A stretch of DNA of 64,000 nt from Garcia nutans (Eukaryota; Streptophyta; Magnoliopsida; Malpighiales; Euphorbiaceae), in assembly GCA_947685225.1 (NCBI GenBank), contig CANTUV010000024.1, positions 55,146,001 to 55,210,000 of the forward strand, written 5' to 3'. Of the stretch, positions 1 through 10,090 are shown one piece after another. The position numbers were made by a program, and so were the translations under genes. The notes below the pieces were generated by a model. The model saw only the letters and a program-made list of their open reading frames with translations. It had not been told where the DNA came from and did no database searches. Numbering within the stretch: position 1 is the first letter of the stretch; every line of letters starts with the position of its first letter.

Positions 1-160
1 GTTCAGCCTCGGGTCCAAGTACCCAAATCAAATTCAAGTAACCATCCAAGTACCCAATCCCGGGTCCAAGTGCCCAGATTCAATCTAGTCTCAGGTCCAA
101 GCACCCAAATCAAGTTCAGCCTCGAGTCCAAGTACCCAAATCAAATTCAAGTAATCATCT
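1..160 (+). repeat. Tail minisatellite of an older Tat/Ogre-like element
   Basis: Degenerate tandem copies built around GGGTCCAAGTACCC fill the left edge. The same unit occurs at 9425-9665 inside the younger element, so this is probably the 3' untranslated tail of a related retrotransposon whose body lies left of the window. Some copies are mutated (GGGTCCAAGTGCCC, AGGTCCAAGCACCC). Confidence 0.7.
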
Positions 161-229
161 CATCAAAATTAAGTCTTATTGCTTTTCACTCTCTTTTGCC
201 ATAATCTCATATCGTTAAAGCAGGGGGCG
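161..229 (+). other. Pre-LTR segment and polypurine-like tract of the older element
   Basis: The stretch with TTGCTTTTCACTCTCTTT followed by AAAGCAGGGGG matches the segment just before the 3' LTR at 10850-10899. It therefore marks the end of an internal region. The exact LTR start after it is unclear because no TG terminus is obvious. Confidence 0.5.
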
Positions 230-1883
230 ACGAAATCCGATAGTCTAAAATATTTTTTATAGTATTTTATTTATTTTAATAATATTTTAATTACTAATAT
301 TGTTTCATAGTTATTTTTAATAAAAAGAAAAAAAATATAAAAACTATAAAAATAATAAAAAATGAAAAAAATAAAAATAAAAATCGGCGACAAAAAATTT
401 CGTCTCCAAAAAGTTGGGACGAAATGGCCTTTGGGCCATTTCACCCGTAGGAAAGTCCTGCAGGTGAAATGGCTCGCAGGCAATTTCGCCCTCGCAGCCC
501 GCAAATTCCAGTAGCAACTTTTTCGCTAGTGAAATTTTTCCCCAGCATTTTTTTTCGCCAGCAAAATTTTTCCGATGTAACTTTTTTTTCGAAACCAAAT
601 TCAATTTGGTTTTGGTTTCCTTTTCATAATTAATGTTAGATTCTGTGAGCAACTAAGATTATCATAAAAATCTTCTATAAATAAGGACTAAAAACAACAC
701 AGAAGGGAGGGAAAAATTTAGAGAAAAAACTTTGTACCGAGGAATCAAGAAAATTAGGAGATTAAAGATCGGAATTTTGAGAGAGCACACAAGCAATTCA
801 ATCCATCAAAGGCAACCATCTTGCCTTTGTTCTTGTTCATCCAAAAAGTAATTTTTGGTGGAACCAACAAACGAAGGTATGAATATCAAATCTTTTTTCT
901 TTACAGTAGCTTGAATCATTAAACTCTTTCTTTTGATTCTAAAAACCTTAGAACCCTAATTTACTTTTTCTAAACCATAGAACCTTAAATCATCTCCTCT
1001 ATTTTCAAAAACCCAAAATTACTTTTTTTGTTTCTACAAAATATCAAAACCCTAATCTACTTTCCAAAACCTTAAATCGTTCTTAAACCCTAAATATCAT
1101 CCTTCTGTTTCCCTAAAACCTCAAAAAACCTAATTTATTCCTTTTATCCCCCAAAAACCCTAAATTGTATCTTCTGTTTCTATAAACCCTAAATCGTTTT
1201 GTTTATTTCCAAAAAATCCTAAAAAATACCTTTTCTATTTCTGTAAACCTTAAATCATTTTTGTTTATTTCCAAGAAACACCATAAAATTCTAAACTGGT
1301 TTTCTTCTAATTCTTTTCCAAAATTCCAAATGTTTTTTTTAAATATCCAAACTCAAACTCACTTTTCAGCTTCTAAAAATCACATAAAGCTTTATAAAAC
1401 TATAAATTATTTTCTCAAACTCTAAAATCAAATACATTTTCTAAAACACTAAAAGCCCTAATTCAACTTTTGAAACCAAGACAGCGACCCCAAATTAGTT
1501 AACCTTAAACCCTAGTTTTCCTAAACCCTAATCCTTTAATCTTTAAACCTTAAAACCTTATAAACCTAAATATTAAAATTCAAACACAGTAAGCCTAAAA
1601 ACTATAATTCAGTAGCTAATAATCATAAACCTAATGTTTTAAAGTATCCAAACCCTAATTTCATGATTTCACTCCTCAAACACTAATTTGGTAAATCAAA
1701 GAACTTTATTAATCCCTTAAATCATAAAACCTTAATCCATTTTAATTCCCTTAAAACTTACAGTAGATTAAACCAATAAATTCTAAAACCCTAAACATTA
1801 AATAAAGAATCTTAAATAAAAACAGTAGCCTTAATTTATATTTTTTTTTACTTGCGTTATTCTTAGATTTGATTGTGTAGTTC
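230..1883 (+). mobile_element. Older Tat/Ogre-like 3' LTR, left part (split by insertion)
   Basis: This has the same layout as the LTRs at 1884-4099 and 10900-13060. An AT-rich start is followed by a GC-rich palindromic block (about 410-500), a TATAAATAAGGAC box (676), a splice-donor-like AAGGTATG (about 875), and a long region rich in AAACCCTAA-type words (900-1800). The LTR breaks off at 1883, where a relative inserted after AGTTC, and resumes at 13066. With the right part its length is about 2.4 kb, similar to the younger LTRs. It follows a tail minisatellite, so it should be the 3' LTR. Confidence 0.65.
676..683 (+). promoter_or_regulatory. Putative TATA box of the older LTR
   Basis: TATAAATA followed by AAGGACT is placed as in the younger LTR (2406-2413), about 180-200 bp after the GC-rich palindromic block. 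It is the likely core promoter of the LTR. This rests on sequence and position only. Confidence 0.5.
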
Positions 1884-2091
1884 TGTAGACCCTTAATTTT
1901 TGACCAAATCCGGTCCATTGTGTTTTATTTGGTTTGAAATGATTTTTCTTGTCTAATTGGTCCAAAATAATTTTAATTAAATACATTTTGCTTTATTATC
2001 TAATTTTTATTAATAAAAATAAAAATAAACAAATCAAAAATCAAAAAAATAAAAATAAAAATAAAAATCGGAGTCGAAAAAATCGGCAGTG

Positions 2092-2280
2092 AAAAACAGT
2101 CGCACGGGCCGGGAACTTTCGCCCGATGGAATTTCCTGCGGGCGAGACGCCCGCTGGCCCAATCCTTCGCCCGCAGGAATTTTCGCAGGGAATTTCCTAC
2201 AGGTGAAATAACTTCCCGCAGGAAATTCCTGCGGGCTGGCACGTTGGCACGCCCACTGGCACGCCACGGGCCCGCTGCCA
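2092..2280 (+). other. GC-rich palindromic block upstream of the LTR TATA box
   Basis: Repeated words CCCGCAGGAA and TTCCTGCGGG occur in both orientations. At 2215-2235 a near-perfect palindrome has 10-bp arms CCCGCAGGAA/TTCCTGCGGG around one base. The 3' LTR carries the same palindrome at 11200-11220. The older LTR has a diverged counterpart (arms GCCATTTCACC at 438-448 and GGTGAAATGGC at 463-473). Confidence 0.6.
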
Positions 2281-2405
2281 CAATTTTCGCCAGCGCAAAA
2301 TTTGTCAACGCAATTTTTTGAAACCTAATTCAATTAGGTTTTAATTTTTTTTTCTATTAATATTAATTGCCATGGGGAATTAGGAATAAACAACCTAAAA
2401 ATCAC

Positions 2406-2413
2406 TATAAATA
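2406..2413 (+). promoter_or_regulatory. Putative TATA box of the 5' LTR
   Basis: TATAAATA is followed by AAGGACC and then a run of 13 G at 2434-2446. The 3' LTR has TATAATTA at 11372 and 10 G. Transcription probably starts near the G run. Confidence 0.5.
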
Positions 2414-4100
2414 AGGACCAATAGAACCAAATTGGGGGGGGGGGGGAACTTTCACAGTAGCTTGATTTTTTTTTAAACCAAATTAGAAAAGGAAAAGGGA
2501 AACTCAATTCAATTGATCTTTAAAGCAGCAGTAGCATGGATTAAGCAATTCAAAGGCAACCAAGGCTTGTCTTTGGAGCTAGTTCATCCAAGAAGAGTTA
2601 ATTTTTTGGAGGATCAACAAAAGAAGGTATGTTAAATTCTTTTAATTTCACAGTAGCAAATCCATAAAATTTAAGTTTTTTAAATCAAAAATCTTAGAGT
2701 TGTAATTTAATTTTTCCATAATCAAAAACCCTAAAACGTGACCTTCTTTTCTAAAAAGACTTAAAATTGTTATTTTTTCTTCTTAAAAACCTTAAAACAC
2801 TAATTGAACATATTTTTCAACAAAACCAAAATCAAATTCTATTTCTTTTAAGATTTTAAATTAGGTTCTATTTCATTCAAAAAGCCTTCAAAAACATCTT
2901 TTCTACTTATAAAAACTTCAATTCATTTGTTTAAATTCATAAAACTTCATAAATCATCAAATTGCTTTTTTAAAACTCTAATTCAAATTCATTACTCGAG
3001 AACCCTAATTTCAAAGCCTAAATCCAAAATTCAACTTTTAAACCTAAAATAATGAACACTAACCCTTTTAAAACCTTAAACCCTAATTTTTATGAGCCCT
3101 AGTCCTTTTAAAACATTAAAGAACATAAAAACATAAAAACTCAAAAATTACACAGTAGCTTAAATCACTATTTAAAATCATGAATTAAAAAGTATTTCAA
3201 GGTTTCTAAAACCCTAGTTTCGTGATTTCACCATTCAAACCTTAATTTGGTTAATCAAAGAGTCTTACCAACCTTTTAAAACATAAAACCCTAATCTATT
3301 TTAATTCCATTAAAAGTCACAGTAGCTATAATTGAACTTTTATTTGTTTTATTCAATTCCATATTTATTTATACCTTACTTTATCTCTTATGCTTTAATC
3401 TATTTAATTTCAATACTTGATTTATTTAATTTATCATGGATGGATGTTTATTTTATTGATATTTAAATACTTTTAATGAATGATTTATTTATTATGGATG
3501 ATTATTTACTTTTATCAATCAATTTAGACTTCCAAAAGTTGTAAGGGATATGTTTCCATTTGGTGGGTACCTCATTAGTTAAACATCATGTAATTTAATT
3601 TTCTTTTCTATTTTAGAACCTTTGTAAAGGGCATGTTTCTACCTTTTGGTGGGTGTCCTATCTAGGCATGTGATGTAAGGACATGATTCCATCCTTGGAT
3701 GGGTGTCCATTTATTTGATTTGTTTTGTTTGGACATTGCTTTGATTTTAATATAATGATGCTTTCTTTTTATTGAGTGTAGTATGGATAATATTGTTATA
3801 TTTAAGAATTTTATAATATTAAGACTTGTAAAGGAGGCCGGTTCCAATGAACTGGGCGTTGTGGGGGTGCTGGGCCATTTCTCACCTTCCCCACACGTAC
3901 CCAACCTTCTGAACCCATTAAGGGGTTGGGGATTCCTTAGGAATCGACTCATCCACCCCTTTCTTTTTCCCGGCCCGTCCGGGTGGCGACTCCATTTTCT
4001 TCGGACTTAGGTCCATGTTCTCTAAGGCCCCGAGCCTAAACAGTGCCAAAGTCGCAAGAACCATTCCACCGGGAGTGGGGGCGAAAATCCCCGCTCATAG

Positions 4101-4118
4101 TGGCGATTCCACTGGGGA
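4101..4118 (+). other. Primer binding site, tRNA-Arg-like
   Basis: TGGCGATTCCACTGGGGA starts one base after the 5' LTR. TGGCGAYTCY.CTGGGGA primer sites are typical of plant Tat/Ogre-type elements, where they are usually matched to tRNA-Arg. The tRNA match is from memory of the family, not checked here. Confidence 0.6.
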
Positions 4119-5280
4119 TAAGAGAAGTTGATTCTGTTGGTCTTTATATTATTCTATTCTTTCTTATAATGATATTATCCATTGCATCATATTAGATTGC
4201 ATTGTGTACGTGAGTTAGGATGTCCGTGTTACCCGTGTTATGTTATGTAAGGGATACCATACTTTCACTCAAGGTATGGAGATCGAGCATGGCATAACCA
4301 CTCATAGCCTTGTACCATTTGGTATATACTTACTATGGGAACCTAAGCCTTTTTACCCAAAGACTAAAGCTCATGTAATTGGCCTAGTTACTTTCCTTAG
4401 GTTTTACCCCAAATGCATGTTGTTTGACTTTAGTTAGTTTATCTTAGTCTAAATCATGGCTTATTTGGTTTGTTCTTTTTCTAATATGACGTAAGTATAT
4501 TTTAAGCTCAAAATAAATTTTTCTTTAAAATCCCAAAGACCAAAGCTATTTTTTAAAACTTTTTAAAATGGTCTTTGGACATAAGACTTTTCTAAAAACA
4601 AATCAAAAATTCTTTGGCCCATGGCCCAAATACTAAGCCCAAAATCCATTTTTCTAAGATCTTTTACAATGGGCTTAGAAACAAAACTATTTTCACCCAA
4701 CATTTTCTTACAAAGAGCTTGCAAAATATTTAGGTCAATTATGAAATACCAAAAATCAATTGTGGGCCTAGTTTACACTAAGAATAAATTAACTATGGGC
4801 TTGTTTTTGGCATGAATCATTAGTTACCTTTTTCAAGTGAGAAATCTATCTATGATAAACCTCTTAATTTTGTTTTAATCCAATATAGCATAAAAGCTAC
4901 TTTGGTTGGTTGAATGGATTAAAACCTAATTAATGGGAATTATCATGGATTGATTTTCATTTTCAAGGATATAACTATTGGTTGAAACGTCCAAGGGAAT
5001 TATTCGAAAGCAAGGTACCCCATGTTGGTATTTTGTTAACCATATACCTAGGAAAAGAGACTCGCCATTCGTGTGTGGATGTTATAAGGTTGGAAGGATC
5101 ATCCTAATTACACTTGTTTATTGGTTGATTGTGCATACATGCATACATTTGCATCTCATATCATTGATCCTCTCTGGCTCACAGCCCTGGATTACGATAG
5201 TTCTAAAGCTTACAACAATCCGACCTACGCCGGAGATGAAGTATCTAGCAACGACTCAATCACTTGCTCACCCAAGAACA
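4119..5280 (+). other. Untranslated leader of the Gag-only element
   Basis: There is no convincing coding sequence. Short open frames here lack any known motif. A pyrimidine stretch ending GGCTCACAG (5176-5184) lies just before the Gag start. It could be a 3' splice site paired with the LTR donor-like AAGGTATG at about 2624-2630. Confidence 0.4.
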
Positions 5281-6672
5281 ATGGAGCCCGAACAAATTCA
5301 AAGAATGATGGATGAAGCCCTCAATGCCAAGATGGAAGAAATAAAAGAGGCCCTAGCTGAGACCATGAGGAACCAATTGACTACAATCTTAGAGAATCAT
5401 GCCGAGGCTTCTGCTAGCACTAAGAAGCCAAAGGACAAAGGGAAGACTAAAGTTAGTGAAGTAGCTTGTGATGATGAGAAGGTGATCATTGATGATGATG
5501 ATTGGGCTCAATACTACCAAGATCTTCAAGATAAAATGGAGCCAAAGGTTGTTGAGAAGGCAACTATTGAAAAGACTGAGACATCTGATATTGAAAAGAT
5601 GATTGTTGATTTAGAAAAGAAATTTGAGAAAAAGCTGAAAACTGAAGAAATGTCCGAAGTTGACAAATTATTTGAGCTAGATGAAGAGGTCCCATACAAG
5701 TTCAAGATGCCATCTTTTGCAAAGTATAATGGCACTAGAAATCCTCATCTCCATGTGAAGCAGTATATCACTGCCATGCAATTTGCCCGAGCTACTAAGG
5801 CTCAAACTCTAAGGTACTTCATGCTCTCATTGGATCCTGCTGTCCAAAATTGGTTCAATACCTTAGATGATGGAACACAAAAGAGTTGGGATCTACTTTA
5901 CAAAGCCTTCATCCAACAATATGGATATAATATTGAGTTGGAAGTTACCTTGATTGAAGTGGAGTCCATTAGGCAAAGACCGAATGAGAATTTTGTAGAT
6001 TATGTCAAGAGATGGAGAAACAAGGCCGCTTTGCTCAAGAAAAGGCCCGATGAATCTGATCAAATAAGGATAATTGTAAGAGGGGTGTTGCCTAGTCTTC
6101 GTGAGAGGATGTCTCATACACTCATCCGTGACTTCAAAGATCTTCTCCAAGCTGGTCTACAAATTGAAGAATGGGAAAGGGAGAAGAATCACTTTTCAAT
6201 AAGAAGGAATGAGAAAGGGAACAACCAGCCTAACAATCAAAGCACACAAAAAGAAGTTGATGTTAATGTGACTGGTCAAGGGAATAAAAGACAATTCTCA
6301 GAATTGGGGAAACCTCTATCTTGGGTTTTTAGCAAGCTGCAAAAGAAAGGGTTGTTACAACCATTAGCTCCTCGACCGTTACATAATCCATTGCCACCAA
6401 ACTTCAATGCCGAGGCCTTCTGTCAATTTCATCAAATGCGAGGGCATGAAACAGATAAACGTGCCCGCCTAAGGCATGAGATCCAAGATTTAATCGACAG
6501 TGGTAAGCTACCCGAGCCAGATAAGCCTAACAACAAAGACAATCCATTACCAAGGTTCAATAGAGTACCTCCACCGGCAACCTTCATGGTGAGAAAAGGA
6601 TTGGAAGAAGATTTTGTTTTATCATCCTTTCAAGATGGGGATATTAAAGATGTGAAAGGAAAAGAAGCCTAA
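5281..6672 (+). CDS. gag: Gag polyprotein of the non-autonomous element
   Basis: The capsid-type structural protein would package the element RNA in cytoplasmic particles. I chose ATG 5281, which gives 463 residues. An in-frame ATG at 5236 and open sequence back to 4978 also exist. Residues 1-145 are acidic and lysine-rich with coiled-coil character. Residues about 146-300 match the retrotransposon gag domain (KYNGTRNPHLH, then QNWFNTL, RQRPNENFVDYVKRWR, IEEWERE). Near residue 381 lies CQFHQMRGHETD, which looks like the zinc-binding motif of Tat-type Gags (C..H....GH.TD.C) with the final cysteine replaced by lysine/arginine. The frame is uninterrupted, which is notable with no pol downstream. 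It ends at TAA 6670-6672. Confidence 0.85.
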   Translation: MEPEQIQRMMDEALNAKMEEIKEALAETMRNQLTTILENHAEASASTKKPKDKGKTKVSEVACDDEKVIIDDDDWAQYYQDLQDKMEPKVVEKATIEKTETSDIEKMIVDLEKKFEKKLKTEEMSEVDKLFELDEEVPYKFKMPSFAKYNGTRNPHLHVKQYITAMQFARATKAQTLRYFMLSLDPAVQNWFNTLDDGTQKSWDLLYKAFIQQYGYNIELEVTLIEVESIRQRPNENFVDYVKRWRNKAALLKKRPDESDQIRIIVRGVLPSLRERMSHTLIRDFKDLLQAGLQIEEWEREKNHFSIRRNEKGNNQPNNQSTQKEVDVNVTGQGNKRQFSELGKPLSWVFSKLQKKGLLQPLAPRPLHNPLPPNFNAEAFCQFHQMRGHETDKRARLRHEIQDLIDSGKLPEPDKPNNKDNPLPRFNRVPPPATFMVRKGLEEDFVLSSFQDGDIKDVKGKEA

Positions 6673-7251
6673 CTCAACAAACTTTCCTTAGCTTGAATGT
6701 TGCTTTTCAATCTTACTTTCTTTAATATTTTGGAACTATTGTGTTTTTCAAATTTAAAGTTGTTTGAATCAATTACTTTCACCAAAATTTTTGTTGGTCT
6801 TTTTTCATTTTGGTGCTCAACCAATGAGGAATTTAGCTTGATGTTTATAAATTAATGTGTCTAGGCATCATGACTCGAATGACTTTACTAGATGAGGGAA
6901 TTACTCTATAGCATTGAGTTGTATATGCTTACTTAGAGAGGGCTCTTGCATAATTATCTTTGTCTAGATCTTAGTTAGTCTTAGAACATGCTTTGACCAA
7001 CTTTCAAGGCAAAATTGAACTATGCTTATTTAAGGGAGAGATGATCTAGGCATTGTTTAGTTAGCCAACAACTAGTATCCACCTATTAAATATCAATCCC
7101 TAGTTGTTCCTTTGAGCCTTCATAAAATTTTAGCTTTCTTTTCATTGGCATACAAATCTCAATAACCTACCCTGAGCTATTGTGATACTTTTGACAAGTC
7201 TTATGATCACTAAGATGAAGAGGCAAGAAGATCAAAGAAAGAAATGATTAG
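6673..7251 (+). other. Non-coding region after gag
   Basis: AT-rich sequence with no open frame of interest and no protease or reverse transcriptase motif. This is where an autonomous relative would encode pol. Confidence 0.5.
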
Positions 7252-7388
7252 TCAAGATCTTAAGGATAGTTGAAGCTCTCAAGACCATGAAGATAGTTGA
7301 TTTTTAAAGACCATAAGGGTAGTTGATGTTTTCAAGATCATAAGGATAGTTGATGTTCTCAAAACCTTAAGGGTAGTTGAAGTTCCCT
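7252..7388 (+). repeat. Short tandem repeat, about 27-30 bp unit, 5 copies
   Basis: Degenerate copies of CAAGAYCNTAAGGRTAGTTG with a variable TTGATGTTYT end. Copies begin near 7252, 7280, 7308, 7339 and 7362. It lies in the non-coding part of the Gag-only element. Confidence 0.6.
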
Positions 7389-7534
7389 TAATGTCTCCAA
7401 TATATCAAGACAACATCAACATTAGAGTAACAAATGATTTATCCCTGTTAAAGAAGATTTATGTCACTCCACTCATCCATTATTTGAAGCCAAGCTAGTA
7501 TAAATGAGACAACTCTTTTAGAGCTAGAGCCAAG

Positions 7535-7885
7535 CAAAAAAAAAAAGAGAAAGAAGAGAAGAAAAAAAAAGAAAAAAGAAAAAGGAGAAAAAAATCAATA
7601 GAAAAAGAAAGGAAAAAGAAAAAAGAGTAAAAAAAAAAGACCCAAAATGGTTCAAAAAGCCAACTAAGTTCTCTTTTACCTAAAGTAGCAAAAGGCTTCT
7701 ATTTGGTTCATAAAGACTTTTTTTGAGTTGGTCCAACCCAACCAAAGATTCAATTAAAATTGGAGAAAAGGAGGAAGACCACCCAATTCTTGAAAGTTCT
7801 GTAGTCCAACAAGAAAGAAGGACAAAAAGAGAAAGAAAAGGGAAGAGTAAGAGAAATAAAGAAAAGGGAAAAGAAGAAAAGAAAT
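7535..7885 (+). repeat. Long purine-rich tracts
   Basis: Two stretches (about 7535-7640 and 7800-7885) are almost pure A/G on the plus strand, made of AAAAAGAA and GAGAAAG words. They are simple-sequence tracts within the non-coding region of the element. Confidence 0.7.
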
Positions 7886-9424
7886 GAATTTAGGAACCAA
7901 ACTTTTTGTAAGGGCAAAAACTGTCCTAGTCAAGATCCAAATTAATGCTAAGAAGATAGAAGAAATTTGGAGTCTAGCAAGGTTGCCTCTAAGCTACCTA
8001 AAATTCCAACAAGAAATTTGTAGTGTGAAGGTTTGTCCATTGTGTCACACCAGCTCCTATCTCAAAATGGCCTTCATTTAACCCATGTCCCTTATAGACC
8101 CCATTTCAAGCCTATCAAAGACCTATTGATCTCTCTTGGTAGGTTGAGTCTATTAGTGGAGATAGTTTGAATAAGCAAGCATATGAGATAGATAGTATTT
8201 AAACTCAATGAGACCAGTGGCCAAGTAATGCGTATGTGCCTATCTGAAGTGCAACAATTCTTTCTTAAATAGAAATGATTCCCAAGTTTAGTACGGTAAC
8301 TAGGGTTGTCATGTTATAGATATGTTAATTTGGAAAAATCAAGTCCTGAGGTACATTGACATTAATTTGGCAAAGCCAACATTTGATTTCAAAATCAAAA
8401 TTCAAAAAAAAAATTGTTTTGTTATACAAAGCCTTCAAGTTAAGGGAAGTATGTTGAACCTCCAAAGGACACATTGGGCAAAGGAAATGATTATTGGCAA
8501 GGTCATGAAGAAGCTATCAACCGACATGCTTGGAAATGGATGCATCCCTGACTCTGCTGCTCAGGGTCTCCACCACTCATGTTTTCAACATCTTGAAGAT
8601 GAAAGCCACAAATGCAAAAGCTTTTAAGCAGTCCCATGCAAGACTTGAACAAGGGTCAAAACGGAACCAATGAGAACACTTATGCTGATCACATCGGTCT
8701 GTGAGTCGATGGAACAACTGTAAGTATTATTCATGCATATCATGCATACATGAGCATATCACATCGTACTTTCTTGTCTTGTATTATCTATTCTTTATCA
8801 AAGTGAACAGCAAATACTCTGTGAAGTGAAGAATCAAAAGAAGATGTCAAATCAGGAGGGCATGGAAAGCCCATTGCTTGAGAAAGCTCCAGTAATCTTG
8901 CAAAGAGAAGAAATGCATGCTTATGCGAAGAACTAGATGGCAAAAACATCAATCAGAGCCCACATAGAAAAAATCATGGGTTTAAGCCTACACAGGGGGC
9001 AAAGTTTCTCCTTTTCAATTTTTTTGGGTTTATATACCAAATATTTTCAAACTCACTTGCAAATATTTCGCCAAGCAGGGGGGCAAGGAGAGGATATAAG
9101 GTCCAATTAAAAATAGCTAAATCTTTGCAAAAAGAAGAGCAAAAGAATGGAACATTAGAACTCTCAAAAGAATGAAGATGCAAAAGACAAAAGACCAATC
9201 CAGCTAAAAGAGCTAAAGCCAGGGCAAAGACCCGACCTCTAATGGATAAAGATCAATGTTTCAAGGGTAAGGACCCGATGTCAAAAGATGAAGATTCATT
9301 TTCAAGGAAATGACCCGGTCTCAAAGGATGAAGATCCAATTTGATGGTGAAGAATCACAATGCATAAAACAGCCAGAGCAGTCAGACTTACCAACTAAAA
9401 GGTTAGTCAAATCAAATCAATCTC
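7886..9424 (+). other. Non-coding internal region of the Gag-only element
   Basis: There are short open frames without recognisable domains. Near 9215-9330 the words AAGACCCGACCTC, AAGGACCCGATGTC and AATGACCCGGTCTC recur about every 45 bases, a weak lead-in to the minisatellites that follow. Confidence 0.4.
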
Positions 9425-9665
9425 GGGTCAAAGTACCCAACCCCGGGTCCAAGTACCCATTCTCGGGTCCAAGTACCCCGGGTCCAAGTACCCAAAATCA
9501 ATTCAAGCTCGGGTCCAAGTACCCAAAATCAATTCAAGCTTGGGTCCAAGTACCCAATCTTGGGTCCAAGCACCCAATCTCGGGTCCAAGTACCCAATCT
9601 TGGGTCCAAGCACCCAATCTCGGGTCCAAGTACCCAATCTCGGGTCCAAGTACCCAAATCAAATT
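9425..9665 (+). repeat. Tail minisatellite A (GGGTCCAAGTACCC unit)
   Basis: About eleven tandem units of 16-27 bp, each holding GGGTCCAAGTACCC or GGGTCCAAGCACCC followed by an AT-rich linker (AATCT or AAATCAATTCAAGCT). Each core can fold as GGGT-loop-ACCC. The same unit occurs in the older element at 1-160. Confidence 0.85.
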
Positions 9666-10090
9666 CAGTTTAGGGTCGAGTATCCGAATCCAAGTTAGGA
9701 TCGAGTATCCAAAGCCAATTTAGGATCGAGTATCCCAATCCAATTTAGGATCGAGTATCCCAAGTCCAGCTAGGATCAAGTATCCAAGTCCAGTTAGGAT
9801 CTAGTATCCGAATCCACTTAGGATCGAGTATCCAAATCCAATTAGGATCGAGTATCCAAATCCAATTTAGGATCGAGTATCCCAATCCAATTTAGGATCG
9901 AGTATCCAAATCCAGTTTAGGATCGAGTATATAAATCAAGTTAGGATCGAGTATCCCAACCCAATTTAGGATCGAGTATCCGAACCCAATTTAGGGTGGA
10001 GTATCCCAATCCAAATCCAGTTAGGTTCGACTATCCCAATCAAAATTAGGATCGAGTATCCAAGTCTAGTTTAGGATTGAGTATCCAAAA
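9666..10090 (+). repeat. Tail minisatellite B (GGATCGAGTATCC unit)
   Basis: About 17 units of 22-26 bp of the form TTAGGATCGAGTATCC plus AAATCCAA or CCAATCCAA. The core can pair GGAT with ATCC around CGAGT. It follows array A directly, with GGGTCGAGTATCC at the boundary as an intermediate. Confidence 0.85.

Larger units (their letters stand above)
1884..4099 (+). repeat. 5' LTR of the Gag-only element
   Basis: It begins TGTAGACCCTTAATTTTTGA and ends CCCGCTCATA, where the 3' LTR ends in CACA. Length is 2216 bp against 2161 bp for the 3' copy. Much of the difference lies in the GC-rich block at 2100-2280. The 3' part (3830-4090) is GC-richer, with CCCGGCCCGTCCGGG and a GGGGGCGAAAATCCCC hairpin near the terminus. 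Confidence 0.85.

Noticed and set aside
3662..4010. Overlapping open frames on both strands, also at 12623-12971 and 13340-13654
   Set aside because: They are the GC-richer 3' part of Tat-like LTRs. Conservation between the copies is that of the LTR.
9310..9723. Open frame of 137 codons with repeated PNLGSKYP-type peptides
   Set aside because: It is a translation of the tail minisatellite. The unit length is not a multiple of three throughout and no known domain appears.
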